Shown here one piece after another: positions 22,667-30,947 of a stretch of 52,354 nt of DNA. The stretch is taken from contig WLDE01000005.1 in assembly GCA_009704985.1 (NCBI GenBank), positions 1 to 52,354 of the forward strand, read 5' to 3'. The first letter of the stretch is position 1. The number at the start of each line of letters is the position of its first letter. The DNA is from Actinomycetota bacterium. Lineage in GTDB: Bacteria > Actinomycetota > Acidimicrobiia > Acidimicrobiales > Ilumatobacteraceae. The notes under the pieces are model-generated. The model was not told where the DNA came from. It worked only from the letters and a program-made list of their open reading frames with translations, and did no database searches. The translations under genes and the position numbers were made by a program.

Positions 22667-25464
22667 TGACCCTGCCGACCGCGGGCACTCCTGCGGCTCC
22701 CGACGCCCATCGCCGTGACGGCGCCGTCGTCGCCGATCAGCTCGGCGTCCGCCCCGACCACGGCCTCCCCTCCGACGAGGTCGCCCGTCGCAGTGCCCAG
22801 TTCGGCCCCAACGAGCTCGCCGAGGCCGCCCGCACGCCGGCCTGGAAGCGACTGCTCGCCCAGTTCACGGATCTCCTGATCCTGATCCTGATCGCCGCCG
22901 CCGTGGTGGCCTTCGCGGTGTCGGGCGAGCTGAAGACGCCGCTCGTGGTGCTCGTGGTCGTCGTGTTCAACGCGATCATCGGCTTCGTCCAGGAGAACCG
23001 GGCGGAGAAGTCGCTCGAGGCGCTGAAGAAGATGCTCGTCATCCAGACCCGGGTGCGACGCAACGGCGAGCTCGTCAACCTGCCCGCCGGCGAGCTGGTG
23101 CCCGGCGACATCGTGATGATCGAGGCCGGCGACCGCGTGCCGGCCGACGGCCGCCTGCTCTACGCCAACACCCTCGAGATCGAGGAGGCGGCGCTCACCG
23201 GCGAGAGCCAGCCCTCCACCAAGGGCATCGACAGCATCGACCGCGACAGCGTCCCGCTCGGCGACCGCAAGAACATGGCGTACATGAACACCACGGTCAC
23301 CCGTGGCCGCGGTGAGCTGGTCGTCACCGCCACCGGCATGCAGACCGAGATCGGTCGCATCGCCGGTCTGCTGCGGGCCACCGAGGCGGAGAAGACCCCG
23401 CTGCAGAAGCAGCTCGACGGGCTCGCGCACAGCCTCGCCAAGCTCGCCGCGGTGATCGTCATCGCCGTGTTCGTCATCGGCCTCATCCGCGGCGAGAGCG
23501 CGAGCGACCTGCTGCTCACCGCCGTGGCGCTCGCCGTCGCCTCGATCCCCGAGGGCCTGCCCGCCGTCACCGCCGTGACGCTGGCGCTCGGTGTGGCGAA
23601 GATGGCCAAGCAGAACGCGATCGTGAAGCGACTGGCGTCGGTCGAGACGCTCGGTTGCACCAGCGTGATCTGCAGCGACAAGACCGGCACGCTCACCCTC
23701 AACCAGATGACCGCCGTCGAGCTCATCACCCAGCTGCGTCGCCACGACGTCACCGGTGACGGCTACGAGCCGGTGGGCACGATCCAGCCCGTGAACGGCG
23801 ACGAGCGCGTGTCGCTCGACGCCGCGCTCATGCCGATGGCGCTGTGCACCGATGCCGCCATCCGCCGCTCCGACGACGGCCGCTGGGAGCTCGTCGGCGA
23901 CCCCACCGAGGGCGCGATGGTGGTGCTCGCCGCCAAGGGTGGTCTCGCGATCGACCAGGTCCGCACCGCACACCCCCGTCTCGCCGAGGTGCCGTTCGAC
24001 TCGGCCAACAAGTTCATGGCCACCGTGCACGAGATCGTCGACATCGACGGCGCACGCCGCGTGGTGATGTACGTGAAGGGTGCACCCGACGTGCTGTTCA
24101 GCCGGTCGGCACGCGTGATCGACGAGTCCGGTGCCGCGGCACCGATCGAGCAGCACCTCGACACGCTGCGCGACCACAACGACCGACTCGCCGCCGAGGG
24201 CCTCCGCGTCCTCGCCGTGGCCCAGCGCGAGTTCGACCCGGCCGACTGGCTCGAGTTCGCCCACCACGGCGGTGAGCCGATCGAGCTCGTGCGCGATCTC
24301 ACGCTGATCGCGCTCGCCGGCATCGTCGACCCGCCCCGCGCCGAGGCCCGTCAGGCGATCGCCGAGGCCCACCGTGCCGGCATCGCCGTGAAGATGATCA
24401 CCGGCGACCACGCCACCACCGCCGCGGCCATCGGCCGCGAGCTCGGCCTGTCCGGTCGTGCGGTCACCGGCAACGACCTCGACACGATGGACGACGACGA
24501 GCTGGCCCGCCAGATCGACGACATCACCGTGTTCGCCCGGGTGGCCCCCGAGCACAAGATCCGTCTCGTCGCCGCGCTGCAGAAGAAGGGCAACGTCGTG
24601 GCGATGACCGGTGACGGCGTCAACGACGCCCCGGCGCTGAAGAAGGCCGACATGGGCGTGGCGATGGGCATCACCGGCACGGAGGTGACGAAGGAGGCGG
24701 CCACCATGGTGCTCGCCGACGACAACTTCGCCTCCATCGTCGGCGCCGTGAAGCGCGGCCGCACCATCTACGACAACATCGTCAAGTTCGTGCGGTTCCA
24801 GCTCAGCACGACGCTCGGCTTCGCGACGCTGTTCCTGCTGTCCGCGATCTTCGGCATCGCCGACGGCAAGCCGTTCACCGCGATCGCGATCCTGTGGGTG
24901 AACATCATCATGGACGGTCCGCCCGCCATGGCGCTCGGCCTCGACAAGGAGGGCACCGACGTCATGGAGCGTCGCCCCCGCCCGCTGACCGAGCGGATCC
25001 TCACCCCGGCCCGCTGGACGGCCGTCGGCACCGCCGCGGCGATGATGGCGATCGGCACCCTGCTCGTGCTGACGCTGGCCCCGGGCAACGACGCCGCCAC
25101 CGCCGGCACCGCCACGGTGGCCGGGACGATGGCGTTCAACACGTTCGTGCTCTTCCAGTTCTTCAACATCCTCAACACCCGCAGCGACACCCAGACGGTC
25201 TTCAGCCGCTACACGTTCAGCAACCACTGGCTGTGGATCGCCCTCGGTGGCGTCGCCCTGCTGCAGATCGGCGTCACCCACGTCGGCTTCATGCAGGACC
25301 TGTTCGACACGACCTCGATCTCGTTCGGCCAGTGGCTCGTCTGCATCGCCGTCGCCTCGTCGGTGCTCGTGGTCGAAGAAGCCCGCAAGTTCGTCGTTCG
25401 GCGTCGTGGCGACCACATCGCCACGCCCGCCGGCGTCCCGACCCTCACGGAGGCCCACTCGTGA
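22666..25464 (+). CDS. P2A-type cation-transporting ATPase (Ca2+-ATPase-like)
   Basis: A 932-residue P-type ATPase of the plasma membrane. The N-terminal cation-ATPase domain (GLPSDEVARRSAQFGPNELAE) is followed by TM1-2, actuator-domain TGES, TM4 PEGLPAV (Ca2+-site motif of P2A pumps), phosphorylation site CSDKTGTLT, KGAPDVLF in the nucleotide domain, TGDGVNDAPALKKADMGVAM and the C-terminal TM5-10 bundle including NIIMDGPPA. Most likely exports Ca2+ or Mn2+. ATG 22666 overlaps the leader ORF stop; its own stop overlaps the zinc-ribbon gene. Confidence 0.93.
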   Translation: MTLPTAGTPAAPDAHRRDGAVVADQLGVRPDHGLPSDEVARRSAQFGPNELAEAARTPAWKRLLAQFTDLLILILIAAAVVAFAVSGELKTPLVVLVVVVFNAIIGFVQENRAEKSLEALKKMLVIQTRVRRNGELVNLPAGELVPGDIVMIEAGDRVPADGRLLYANTLEIEEAALTGESQPSTKGIDSIDRDSVPLGDRKNMAYMNTTVTRGRGELVVTATGMQTEIGRIAGLLRATEAEKTPLQKQLDGLAHSLAKLAAVIVIAVFVIGLIRGESASDLLLTAVALAVASIPEGLPAVTAVTLALGVAKMAKQNAIVKRLASVETLGCTSVICSDKTGTLTLNQMTAVELITQLRRHDVTGDGYEPVGTIQPVNGDERVSLDAALMPMALCTDAAIRRSDDGRWELVGDPTEGAMVVLAAKGGLAIDQVRTAHPRLAEVPFDSANKFMATVHEIVDIDGARRVVMYVKGAPDVLFSRSARVIDESGAAAPIEQHLDTLRDHNDRLAAEGLRVLAVAQREFDPADWLEFAHHGGEPIELVRDLTLIALAGIVDPPRAEARQAIAEAHRAGIAVKMITGDHATTAAAIGRELGLSGRAVTGNDLDTMDDDELARQIDDITVFARVAPEHKIRLVAALQKKGNVVAMTGDGVNDAPALKKADMGVAMGITGTEVTKEAATMVLADDNFASIVGAVKRGRTIYDNIVKFVRFQLSTTLGFATLFLLSAIFGIADGKPFTAIAILWVNIIMDGPPAMALGLDKEGTDVMERRPRPLTERILTPARWTAVGTAAAMMAIGTLLVLTLAPGNDAATAGTATVAGTMAFNTFVLFQFFNILNTRSDTQTVFSRYTFSNHWLWIALGGVALLQIGVTHVGFMQDLFDTTSISFGQWLVCIAVASSVLVVEEARKFVVRRRGDHIATPAGVPTLTEAHS

Positions 25465-25847
25465 AGTGCCCCATCTGCACCGACGTCGACCTGGTGATGA
25501 CCGATCGCCAGGGCATCGAGATCGACTACTGCCCGAAGTGCCGGGGTGTGTGGCTCGACCGTGGTGAGCTCGACAAGCTCATCGAGCGGTCCGCTGCAGC
25601 GCTCGCACCGGCCGCCCCCGCACCGGTCGCACAGCCGGTACCGCAGCCCGCGCCGCAGGTGATCCCGGCCCCACAGGCGCCGGTCGCGCCGGCTCCCGTG
25701 CCCGGCCAGGCGCCCCAGCCGCGCTGGGACGACCGGCCGCGGCGCTGGGACGACGACGATGACGACGACCGCTACAAGTACTCGAAGGACGGCTACTACA
25801 AGAAGAAGAAGCGGCACTCGCTGCTCGGCGAGATCTTCGACTTCTGA
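25461..25847 (+). CDS. Zinc-ribbon (TFIIB-type) protein with charged tail
   Basis: A 128-residue protein. Residues 1-45 are a zinc ribbon: CPICTDVDL ... DYCPKCRGVWLDRGELDKLIE, the zf-TFIIB-like pattern. A Pro/Ala-rich linker (~55-95) follows, then a run of seven Asp and RYKYSKDGYYKKKKRHSLLG at the end. Function not established; often found with membrane or stress genes. It starts at GTG 25461 inside the ATPase stop (GTGA overlap), so it is translationally coupled and may bind or report metal for the pump (inference). Confidence 0.82.
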   Translation: MKCPICTDVDLVMTDRQGIEIDYCPKCRGVWLDRGELDKLIERSAAALAPAAPAPVAQPVPQPAPQVIPAPQAPVAPAPVPGQAPQPRWDDRPRRWDDDDDDDRYKYSKDGYYKKKKRHSLLGEIFDF

Positions 25848-25923
25848 CCGGCCGCCCCACCGACACCCGATCCCCCACCCGAACCTCGACCCCTGTCCCG
25901 AACCTCGAAAGGACCCACGTCCC

Positions 25924-26781
25924 ATGTTCAAGAACACGATGAAGACCGGGGTGCTCCTCGCCTCCCTCGGGGGCCTCATCGTGGCCGTGTCCGCGCTGAT
26001 CGGCGGGAGCGGTGGTGCCACCATCGGCCTCGTGCTGGCCTTCGTGATGGTCGGCGGCTCCTACTGGTTCAGCGACAAGCTCGCGCTGAAGTCGGCGCGT
26101 GCACGGGTGATCACCGAGGCCGACCATCCGGAGTTCTACGGCATGGTCCGCGACCTCGCCCAGCGAGCGAAGCTGCCGATGCCGACGGTCGCGATCTCGC
26201 CGAGCGACCAGCCGAACGCCTTCGCCACGGGCCGCGGCCCGAAGAAGGCCGTGGTGTGCGCCACCAATGGCCTGCTGACGTCGATGCCGCGTGCCGAGGT
26301 GGAGGCGGTCATGGCCCACGAGCTCATGCACGTGAAGCACCGCGACATCCTCATCGGATCGGTCGCCGCTGCGATCGCGACCGCCATCAGCTACGTCGCC
26401 CAGATGGCGATGTTCGCCTCGATGTTCGGCGGCAGCAACGACGAGGAGCGCCCCAACCCGATCGCCGTGATGGCGATGGCGATCCTCGCCCCGATGGCGG
26501 CGAGCCTCATCCAGATGGCGGTGTCCCGCTCACGAGAGTTCGAGGCCGACCGTGGCGCAGCCGAGCTGCTCGGCACCGGCCGTGAGCTGGCCAACGCACT
26601 CGAGCGCATCGAGACCCTCGCGGTGCGGCGTCCGATGGCGGTCGCACCCGCTCAGGCGCAGGCCTACATCCACAACCCGCTCGCCGAGGCCCACGGTGGC
26701 CGCAATGCGGCGACGATGGCCCGCCTGTTCTCGACCCACCCCTCGACCGAGGAGCGCATCCGCCGCCTGCGGGCCATGTGA
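25924..26781 (+). CDS. htpX: M48 membrane zinc metalloprotease HtpX
   Basis: A 285-residue membrane protease that degrades damaged membrane proteins. Two N-terminal TM helices, then the zinc motif VMAHELMHVKHRD (~res 125-137), two further hydrophobic segments and the third zinc ligand Glu in SREFEADRGAAELLG. C-terminal FSTHPSTEERIRRL is typical of HtpX. It starts at ATG 25924 with GAAAGGACC upstream. It lies 76 bp after the zinc-ribbon gene, probably in the same stress-related transcript. Confidence 0.93.
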   Translation: MFKNTMKTGVLLASLGGLIVAVSALIGGSGGATIGLVLAFVMVGGSYWFSDKLALKSARARVITEADHPEFYGMVRDLAQRAKLPMPTVAISPSDQPNAFATGRGPKKAVVCATNGLLTSMPRAEVEAVMAHELMHVKHRDILIGSVAAAIATAISYVAQMAMFASMFGGSNDEERPNPIAVMAMAILAPMAASLIQMAVSRSREFEADRGAAELLGTGRELANALERIETLAVRRPMAVAPAQAQAYIHNPLAEAHGGRNAATMARLFSTHPSTEERIRRLRAM

Positions 26782-26800
26782 CGAACTCGGGGAGAACGCT

Positions 26801-26884
26801 CCATTTAGCACTCAATCGTCCTCCCGTTTGGTGCTCAATGGATGCCGGCGTTCGGGGGTGATTCGCTTCTTTGCGACACCCCCG
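26801..26884. terminator. Two hairpins behind htpX
   Basis: The first stem pairs 26801-26815 with 26827-26841 (CCATT...AGCAC against GTGCT...AATGG, 12 of 15 matched). The second pairs CGGGGGTG (26853-26860) with CACCCCCG (26877-26884), with an inner TCGC/GCGA stem. They lie between htpX and the promoter of the next gene and are likely terminators or part of a regulated leader. Confidence 0.5.
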
Positions 26885-26960
26885 ATCGTCGCGAGTGAGA
26901 TCAGGGGGAACCGTGCGATTTGTGGCGCGCGCAACCGGCTACCCGTGTAGGGTGGCCGAC

Positions 26961-27380
26961 GTGAGGGGACACGCGGGCACTCCGGGCGGCGATCATCGGA
27001 GCCCGCGTACGAGCTGGACGTTCCTCACCAACCACACCCACGTGTTGCTGTGCATCGTCCGTGACCCCCATGTCCGACTGCGAGATGTCGCCAACATGGT
27101 GGGAATTACCGAGCGTGCCGCGCAGAGCATTGTCGCTGATCTCGTGACCGAGGGCTACCTCACTCGCAGCCGCGTCGGCCGGCGCAACGTCTACGACGTG
27201 CACCACGACAGCCCGCTGCGCTCCCACGACAACGGGTCACTCACCGTCGGCGGGCTGCTCGACTTCCTGCAGTCGAACTCGCGGCTCATCCAGTTCGCCC
27301 GATCGGGTCTGGCGACGTCGAGCAACGGCCACACCAACGGCCACGCGAACGGTCACGCCAACGGCGGCTCGAGCAACTGA
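26961..27380 (+). CDS. Winged-helix transcriptional regulator with Asn-Gly-His tail
   Basis: A 139-residue MarR/ArsR-like DNA-binding protein: SWTFLTNHTHVLLCIVRDP, the helix-turn-helix RLRDVANMVGITERAAQSIV and wing GYLTRSRVGRRNVYDVHHD. The C-terminus is a repeat NGHTNGHANGHANGG that could bind metal. GTG 26961 follows TAGGGT-N7, a leaderless signal, which decides the start over upstream candidates. It converges on the sufD-ferredoxin-sufC operon and could be its regulator, but it lacks the C-terminal cysteine cluster expected of SufR. Confidence 0.75.
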   Translation: MRGHAGTPGGDHRSPRTSWTFLTNHTHVLLCIVRDPHVRLRDVANMVGITERAAQSIVADLVTEGYLTRSRVGRRNVYDVHHDSPLRSHDNGSLTVGGLLDFLQSNSRLIQFARSGLATSSNGHTNGHANGHANGGSSN

Positions 27381-27387
27381 GCCAGAC

Positions 27388-27407
27388 CCGTCGCCTCGCG
27401 GCGACGG
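27388..27407. terminator. Bidirectional hairpin between convergent genes
   Basis: CCGTCGCC (27388-27395) and GGCGACGG (27400-27407) pair around TCGC between the regulator stop (27380) and the sufC stop on the other strand (27455). Confidence 0.6.
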
Positions 27408-27454
27408 TTCGACCGCTCGGGTGCCCGTCACCTGGACATCGGATCAGCAAGCGA

Positions 27455-28237
27455 TCAGAGCGCGAAGAGGTCGTCGAGCGACCCCGACGTCGCCGGCTCG
27501 TCCTCGGCCACCGGTACGTACGCCGCGTAGCCGTCCCGTTCCAGCTGATCGGCGAGCTCGGGCCCACCGGACGCCACGATCCGACCCTTCACCAGGATGT
27601 GGATCACGTCGGCACGCAACGCCTCGAGCAGCCGGTTGTAGTGGGTGATCACCAACGCGCCCATCCCGGTGTCGTTGGTGAGCGCCTCCACCCGACGGGC
27701 GCAGTCACGCAGCGCATCGATGTCGAGACCCGAGTCGAGCTCGTCGAGGATCGCGAACTTCGGCTGCAGGACCGCGAGCTGGAGCGTCTCGTTGCGCTTC
27801 TTCTCGCCGCCGGACAGGTCGACGTTGAGGGCACGGTGGAGCAACTCCGGCGCGAACCCGATGCGGGCGGCTTCGGCCTCGAGCAACTCGTCGAGCCCCT
27901 CGGTGGCGCGACCGCGAGCGGTGAGCGCCTCGTGCATCACGTGGTCGAGTGACACGCCGGGCACCTCGCTCGGGTACTGCATCACCAGGTGCAGGCCTGC
28001 CTGGGCGCGCTGCCAGGCGGGCAGCGCGAGCAGGTCGGTGCCATCCAGGGTGACCGACCCACCGAGCACCTCGTAGCCGGGCTTGCCCATCACGACCGAC
28101 GAGAGCGTGCTCTTGCCGGCGCCGTTGGGGCCCATCACCACGTGCACCTCGCCGCTGCCGATCGTGAGGTCGACACCGTGGAGGATCTGCGTGCCGGCGA
28201 CCGACGCGCGGAGATCTCGGATCTGCAACGTGCTCAT
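27455..28237 (-). CDS. sufC: Fe-S assembly ATPase SufC, copy 2
   Basis: A 260-residue SufC: Walker A GPNGAGKST (~res 35), Q-loop MQYPSEVPGV, signature LNVDLSGGEKKRNE, Walker B FAILDELDSGLDID (Glu replaced by Leu-flanked E-L-D as commonly seen in SufC), then VITHYNRLLEAL. It is last in sufD-ferredoxin-sufC; ATG 28237 is one base after the ferredoxin stop. It is clearly diverged from the copy at 8744, so the two are not a recent duplication. It has a ~20-residue acidic C-terminal tail not present in copy 1. Confidence 0.95.
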   Translation of the reverse strand: MSTLQIRDLRASVAGTQILHGVDLTIGSGEVHVVMGPNGAGKSTLSSVVMGKPGYEVLGGSVTLDGTDLLALPAWQRAQAGLHLVMQYPSEVPGVSLDHVMHEALTARGRATEGLDELLEAEAARIGFAPELLHRALNVDLSGGEKKRNETLQLAVLQPKFAILDELDSGLDIDALRDCARRVEALTNDTGMGALVITHYNRLLEALRADVIHILVKGRIVASGGPELADQLERDGYAAYVPVAEDEPATSGSLDDLFAL

Positions 28238-28238
28238 C

Positions 28239-28589
28239 TCAGGCTCCCTTCCCACCGGCTGCGCCGTTGGTGACGATCTCGACGTCGACCACGACGTCGC
28301 CGCCCTCGTTGCGCACGACGAACACCGGCACGGGCTGGGTGGCCGGCAACGTCTGCGGCTCACCGGTCTCGAGGCTGAACGCACTGCCGTGCTTCCAGCA
28401 CTCGATCTCCCGGCTGTCGCACATGACCTCGCCCTCGCTCAGGGAGACGTCGGCGTGGCTGCAGGTGTCGCCGATGGCGTAGAGGTCGTCGCCGATGCGC
28501 ACCACGGCGACGGGGACGCCGTCGACCACGACCCTGCGGGCCGAGTTGGGCTCGATCTCGTCGAACCGGAACACCACGACGCCGCTCAC
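28239..28589 (-). CDS. Rieske-type non-heme ferredoxin in the suf operon
   Basis: A 116-residue Rieske [2Fe-2S] ferredoxin. Cluster ligands: C-x-H in GDTCSHADVSLSEG (~res 42-44) and C-x2-H in IECWKHGSAFSLETG (~res 62-65), with TLPATQPVPVF after. Such ferredoxins accompany actinobacterial sufBCD genes and may carry electrons or serve as a cluster acceptor. GTG 28589 overlaps the sufD stop (GTGA), and its own stop is followed one base later by the sufC start, giving tight coupling. Confidence 0.93.
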   Translation of the reverse strand: MSGVVVFRFDEIEPNSARRVVVDGVPVAVVRIGDDLYAIGDTCSHADVSLSEGEVMCDSREIECWKHGSAFSLETGEPQTLPATQPVPVFVVRNEGGDVVVDVEIVTNGAAGGKGA

Positions 28590-29731
28590 GACGCCCTCCG
28601 GCGGAGCTTGGCACCCACCTGCTCGCGCAGCTGCGCCGCGAGCGGGCCGACCGGCAGCTGCTCGAGCACCTCGTCGAAGAAGCCGAGCACCACGAGCCGC
28701 TCGGCGATCTCCGGCGGGATGCCGCGGCTCTCGAGGTAGAAGCGCTGCTCCTCGTCGATCGGGCCGACCGTGCTGGCGTGGCTGCACTTCACGTCGTTGG
28801 TCTCGATGTCGAGGTTGGGCACGCTCTCGGCCCATGCTCCCGAGCTGAGCGTGAGGTTGCGGTTGGTCTGGAACGCCTGCGAGCCCTTGGCGTCGTGCCG
28901 GATCTTGATCAGCCCGGTGTAGACGCTCTTCGCGTGGTCCTGCACGGCGCCCTTGAACAGCAGGTCGCTGTGCGTGCGCGGGGCTGCGTGATCCTGCAGC
29001 GTGCGGAAGTCGTGCATCTGCGTGTCGTCGGCGTAGTACAGGGCGATCTGGCGGGTGCTCGCACCCTGGCCGGTGACCCGAGCCTCGGTGCGCACGCGGG
29101 CGTAGTCGCCGCCGAGGGCGACGGTGGCGAGCAACGTGGTGGAGTCGCGGGCGCCCAGCGCCCGCTGGTGGGCGATGCTCCACGTCGACGAGCCGAGCAT
29201 GTTGACCCCGAGGTACTTGAGGCGTGCCGCCGGGGCGACGTCGACCTCGAGCCGGGGCACGACGAGGGCGACGAGACCGTCGGGCGACACGAACTGCTCG
29301 ACGACGGTGAGCTCGCTGTCCTCGGCGGCGTCGATGATCAGCCGGGGGAACACCGCGGTGCCGGCGGCGTCGATGCGGTGGGTGACGACGACGGGCTGCT
29401 CGACCACACGCCCACGCGGGACCGACAGCACGACGGCGTCCATGAACGCCCGGTTCAGCTCGTGGAACAGGTCGACGGCGTCGCCGTCGTCGATGCGCTC
29501 ACCGAGCTCGCCGCCGTGCGCCACCTGCACGCCCGTCGGGGCGTCGACGGTGGTGCGGGCACGGCCGGGGACGAACGACTCCAGGTCGAGCTCACCGATG
29601 CGGCTGTAGCGCCACACCTCCTCCTCCGCGGAGGGCATCGCCGCGGCGGCGGCACGCTCGGCAGCGGCGAGTCGACGGTCGAGATCGGGGGGTGCGGACG
29701 CGCGAACGGCGTCGGGGGAGAACACGGGCAC
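28586..29731 (-). CDS. sufD: Fe-S cluster assembly protein SufD
   Basis: A 381-residue SufD, partner of SufB in the SufBC2D scaffold. Typical features are the N-terminal helical region, a beta-helix core (SIAHQRALGARDSTTLL, DFRTLQDHAAPRTHSDLLFKG) and the C-terminal NLDIETNDVKCSHASTVGPI plus YLESRGIPPEIAERLVVLGFF. GTG 29731 is six bases after TAGAAT, so the mRNA is probably leaderless; GTG 29725 is also in frame. The -10 forms part of suf operator copy 2. Confidence 0.95.
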   Translation of the reverse strand: MPVFSPDAVRASAPPDLDRRLAAAERAAAAAMPSAEEEVWRYSRIGELDLESFVPGRARTTVDAPTGVQVAHGGELGERIDDGDAVDLFHELNRAFMDAVVLSVPRGRVVEQPVVVTHRIDAAGTAVFPRLIIDAAEDSELTVVEQFVSPDGLVALVVPRLEVDVAPAARLKYLGVNMLGSSTWSIAHQRALGARDSTTLLATVALGGDYARVRTEARVTGQGASTRQIALYYADDTQMHDFRTLQDHAAPRTHSDLLFKGAVQDHAKSVYTGLIKIRHDAKGSQAFQTNRNLTLSSGAWAESVPNLDIETNDVKCSHASTVGPIDEEQRFYLESRGIPPEIAERLVVLGFFDEVLEQLPVGPLAAQLREQVGAKLRRRAS

Positions 29732-29737
29732 GGGGAA

Positions 29738-29761
29738 ATTCTACTACCGGGGTAGGAGAAA
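29738..29761 (-). promoter_or_regulatory. suf operator copy 2 over the sufD -10 box
   Basis: On the minus strand the dyad is TTTCTCCTA-N6-TAGTAGAAT; half-sites match 7 of 9. Its left arm is identical to copy 1 before the other sufC. TAGAAT (29743-29738) is the -10 of sufD, so a bound protein would cover it. Confidence 0.75.
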
Positions 29762-29794
29762 TTCGCCAGTCCTCCCCGATCGGCGACGGGCCGA

Positions 29795-30145
29795 TCAGCG
29801 CCCGCGACGGAAGAACCGACCGAGGCCCTTGCGCTGCGCAGCGGCGCGGCGCTCGGCCTCGACCTCGGCCATCACCTGCGCCCCGATCGCGTTGAGGTGG
29901 TCCTCGGCCTCGTCGAGCACGGCGGCGGCGGTGCCGTCACCGAGACCGGGCGGCTCGGCGGGCGTCTTGGGGGGCACCACGGTGCCGTAGGTCCAGCCGG
30001 CGTCCATCCGCCGCTCGTACTTCGGGCAGGCGTCGGGACACCGCCAGGGTGCCTCGGGCGCGAGGTCGAGGTTGCACTTCCGCACCGTCTCGCCGTTGGG
30101 GTACGTGCGGCTCTCGAAGTTCTTGCACTCCTGACGCATCGGCAT
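29795..30145 (-). CDS. Cys-containing hypothetical protein in the suf region
   Basis: A 116-residue protein whose first 50 residues hold five cysteines (RQECKNFE, VRKCNLDL, PWRCPDACPKYERR), a possible zinc or Fe-S site with a Cys-x3-Cys pair. The rest is an amphipathic helix (DEAEDHLNAIGAQVMAEVEA) ending in basic GRFFRRGR. Family not recognised. ATG 30145 (MPMRQEC) preferred; a TTG at 30160 would lengthen it by five residues. It lies between sufD and sufB on the same strand, so a link to cluster assembly is plausible. Confidence 0.75.
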   Translation of the reverse strand: MPMRQECKNFESRTYPNGETVRKCNLDLAPEAPWRCPDACPKYERRMDAGWTYGTVVPPKTPAEPPGLGDGTAAAVLDEAEDHLNAIGAQVMAEVEAERRAAAQRKGLGRFFRRGR

Positions 30146-30242
30146 GGCACATTCTGCCAAGGGGCGGCCCTCGCGTGTCGACGCCTCCGGGTGAGAGTTC
30201 GGTCAGAACGCCGGCCGCCCCGGACGCCCGAACGGACGCCGC

Positions 30243-30869
30243 TCAGACGCCGAGTTCGGCGGCGCGGGCGAGCACGCGATCGCGCTCGGCGCCGATGGTG
30301 GTGGAGTCGCCGTGACCGGTGTGGACGATCGTCTCGTCGGGCAGCCGCAGCAGCTGGTCGCGGATGCTGCGCAGGATGGTGGGCTCGTCGCTGTAGCTGC
30401 GCCCGGTGGCCCCGGGACCGCCGCAGAACAGCGTGTCGCCGCTGAACACCACCCCGGCGCTCGCGTCGTGGAAGCAGCAGCACCCGGGCGAGTGGCCGGG
30501 CGTGTGGACGACGGTGAGTTCGTGGCCGCCCACGCCGAGCACCGCGCCCGGTTCGAGGTCGCGGTCGGGCCGGTCACCCGGCCACACCACGTCCCACAGC
30601 ATGCGGTCGCTCGGGTGGAGCACGATCGGCGCGTCGACCAGCTCGCGCAGCGGCACGGCGGCGTTGATGTGGTCGTTGTGGCCGTGGGTCAGCACGATCG
30701 CCCGCACCCGCCGCCCGTGCACGGCCGCGGCGATCGGCGCCGCGTCGTGGGCCGCGTCGAACACGATCACCTCGCGGTCGTCACCCACCAACCAGATGTT
30801 GTTGGTGACCTCCCACTCGCCCCCGTCGAGGGCGAAGATCCCGTTCGTCGTGACCAGCTCGATCGTCAT
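30243..30869 (-). CDS. MBL-fold metallo-hydrolase (glyoxalase II-like)
   Basis: A 208-residue MBL-fold enzyme with a full metal site: LTHGHNDHINAAV (~res 61), VHTPGHSPGCCCFHD (~res 122), VVFSGDTLFCGGPGATGRSY and HTGHGDSTTIG. The motif order matches glyoxalase-II-like hydrolases; the triple Cys in the second His loop is unusual. ATG 30869 follows TAGCGT-N7 (leaderless). It is distantly related to the MBL gene at 2966. Confidence 0.88.
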   Translation of the reverse strand: MTIELVTTNGIFALDGGEWEVTNNIWLVGDDREVIVFDAAHDAAPIAAAVHGRRVRAIVLTHGHNDHINAAVPLRELVDAPIVLHPSDRMLWDVVWPGDRPDRDLEPGAVLGVGGHELTVVHTPGHSPGCCCFHDASAGVVFSGDTLFCGGPGATGRSYSDEPTILRSIRDQLLRLPDETIVHTGHGDSTTIGAERDRVLARAAELGV

Positions 30870-30947
30870 GCGAGCGACGCTACCGGTCGACGACGTCGGG
30901 GGCCGGGGTCCCGGGTGCGGGGCCGGCGGTGGCGGTGGCGGTGGCGG

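Noticed and set aside
22558..25458. 966-codon open frame antisense to the cation ATPase
   Set aside because: It mirrors the ATPase codons; the translation is His/Arg/Gly-rich without motifs. Long antisense frames are expected at this GC content.
26961..27380. Naming this regulator SufR
   Set aside because: It is only ~140 residues and lacks the C-terminal cysteines expected for Fe-S sensing; adjacency alone is not enough.
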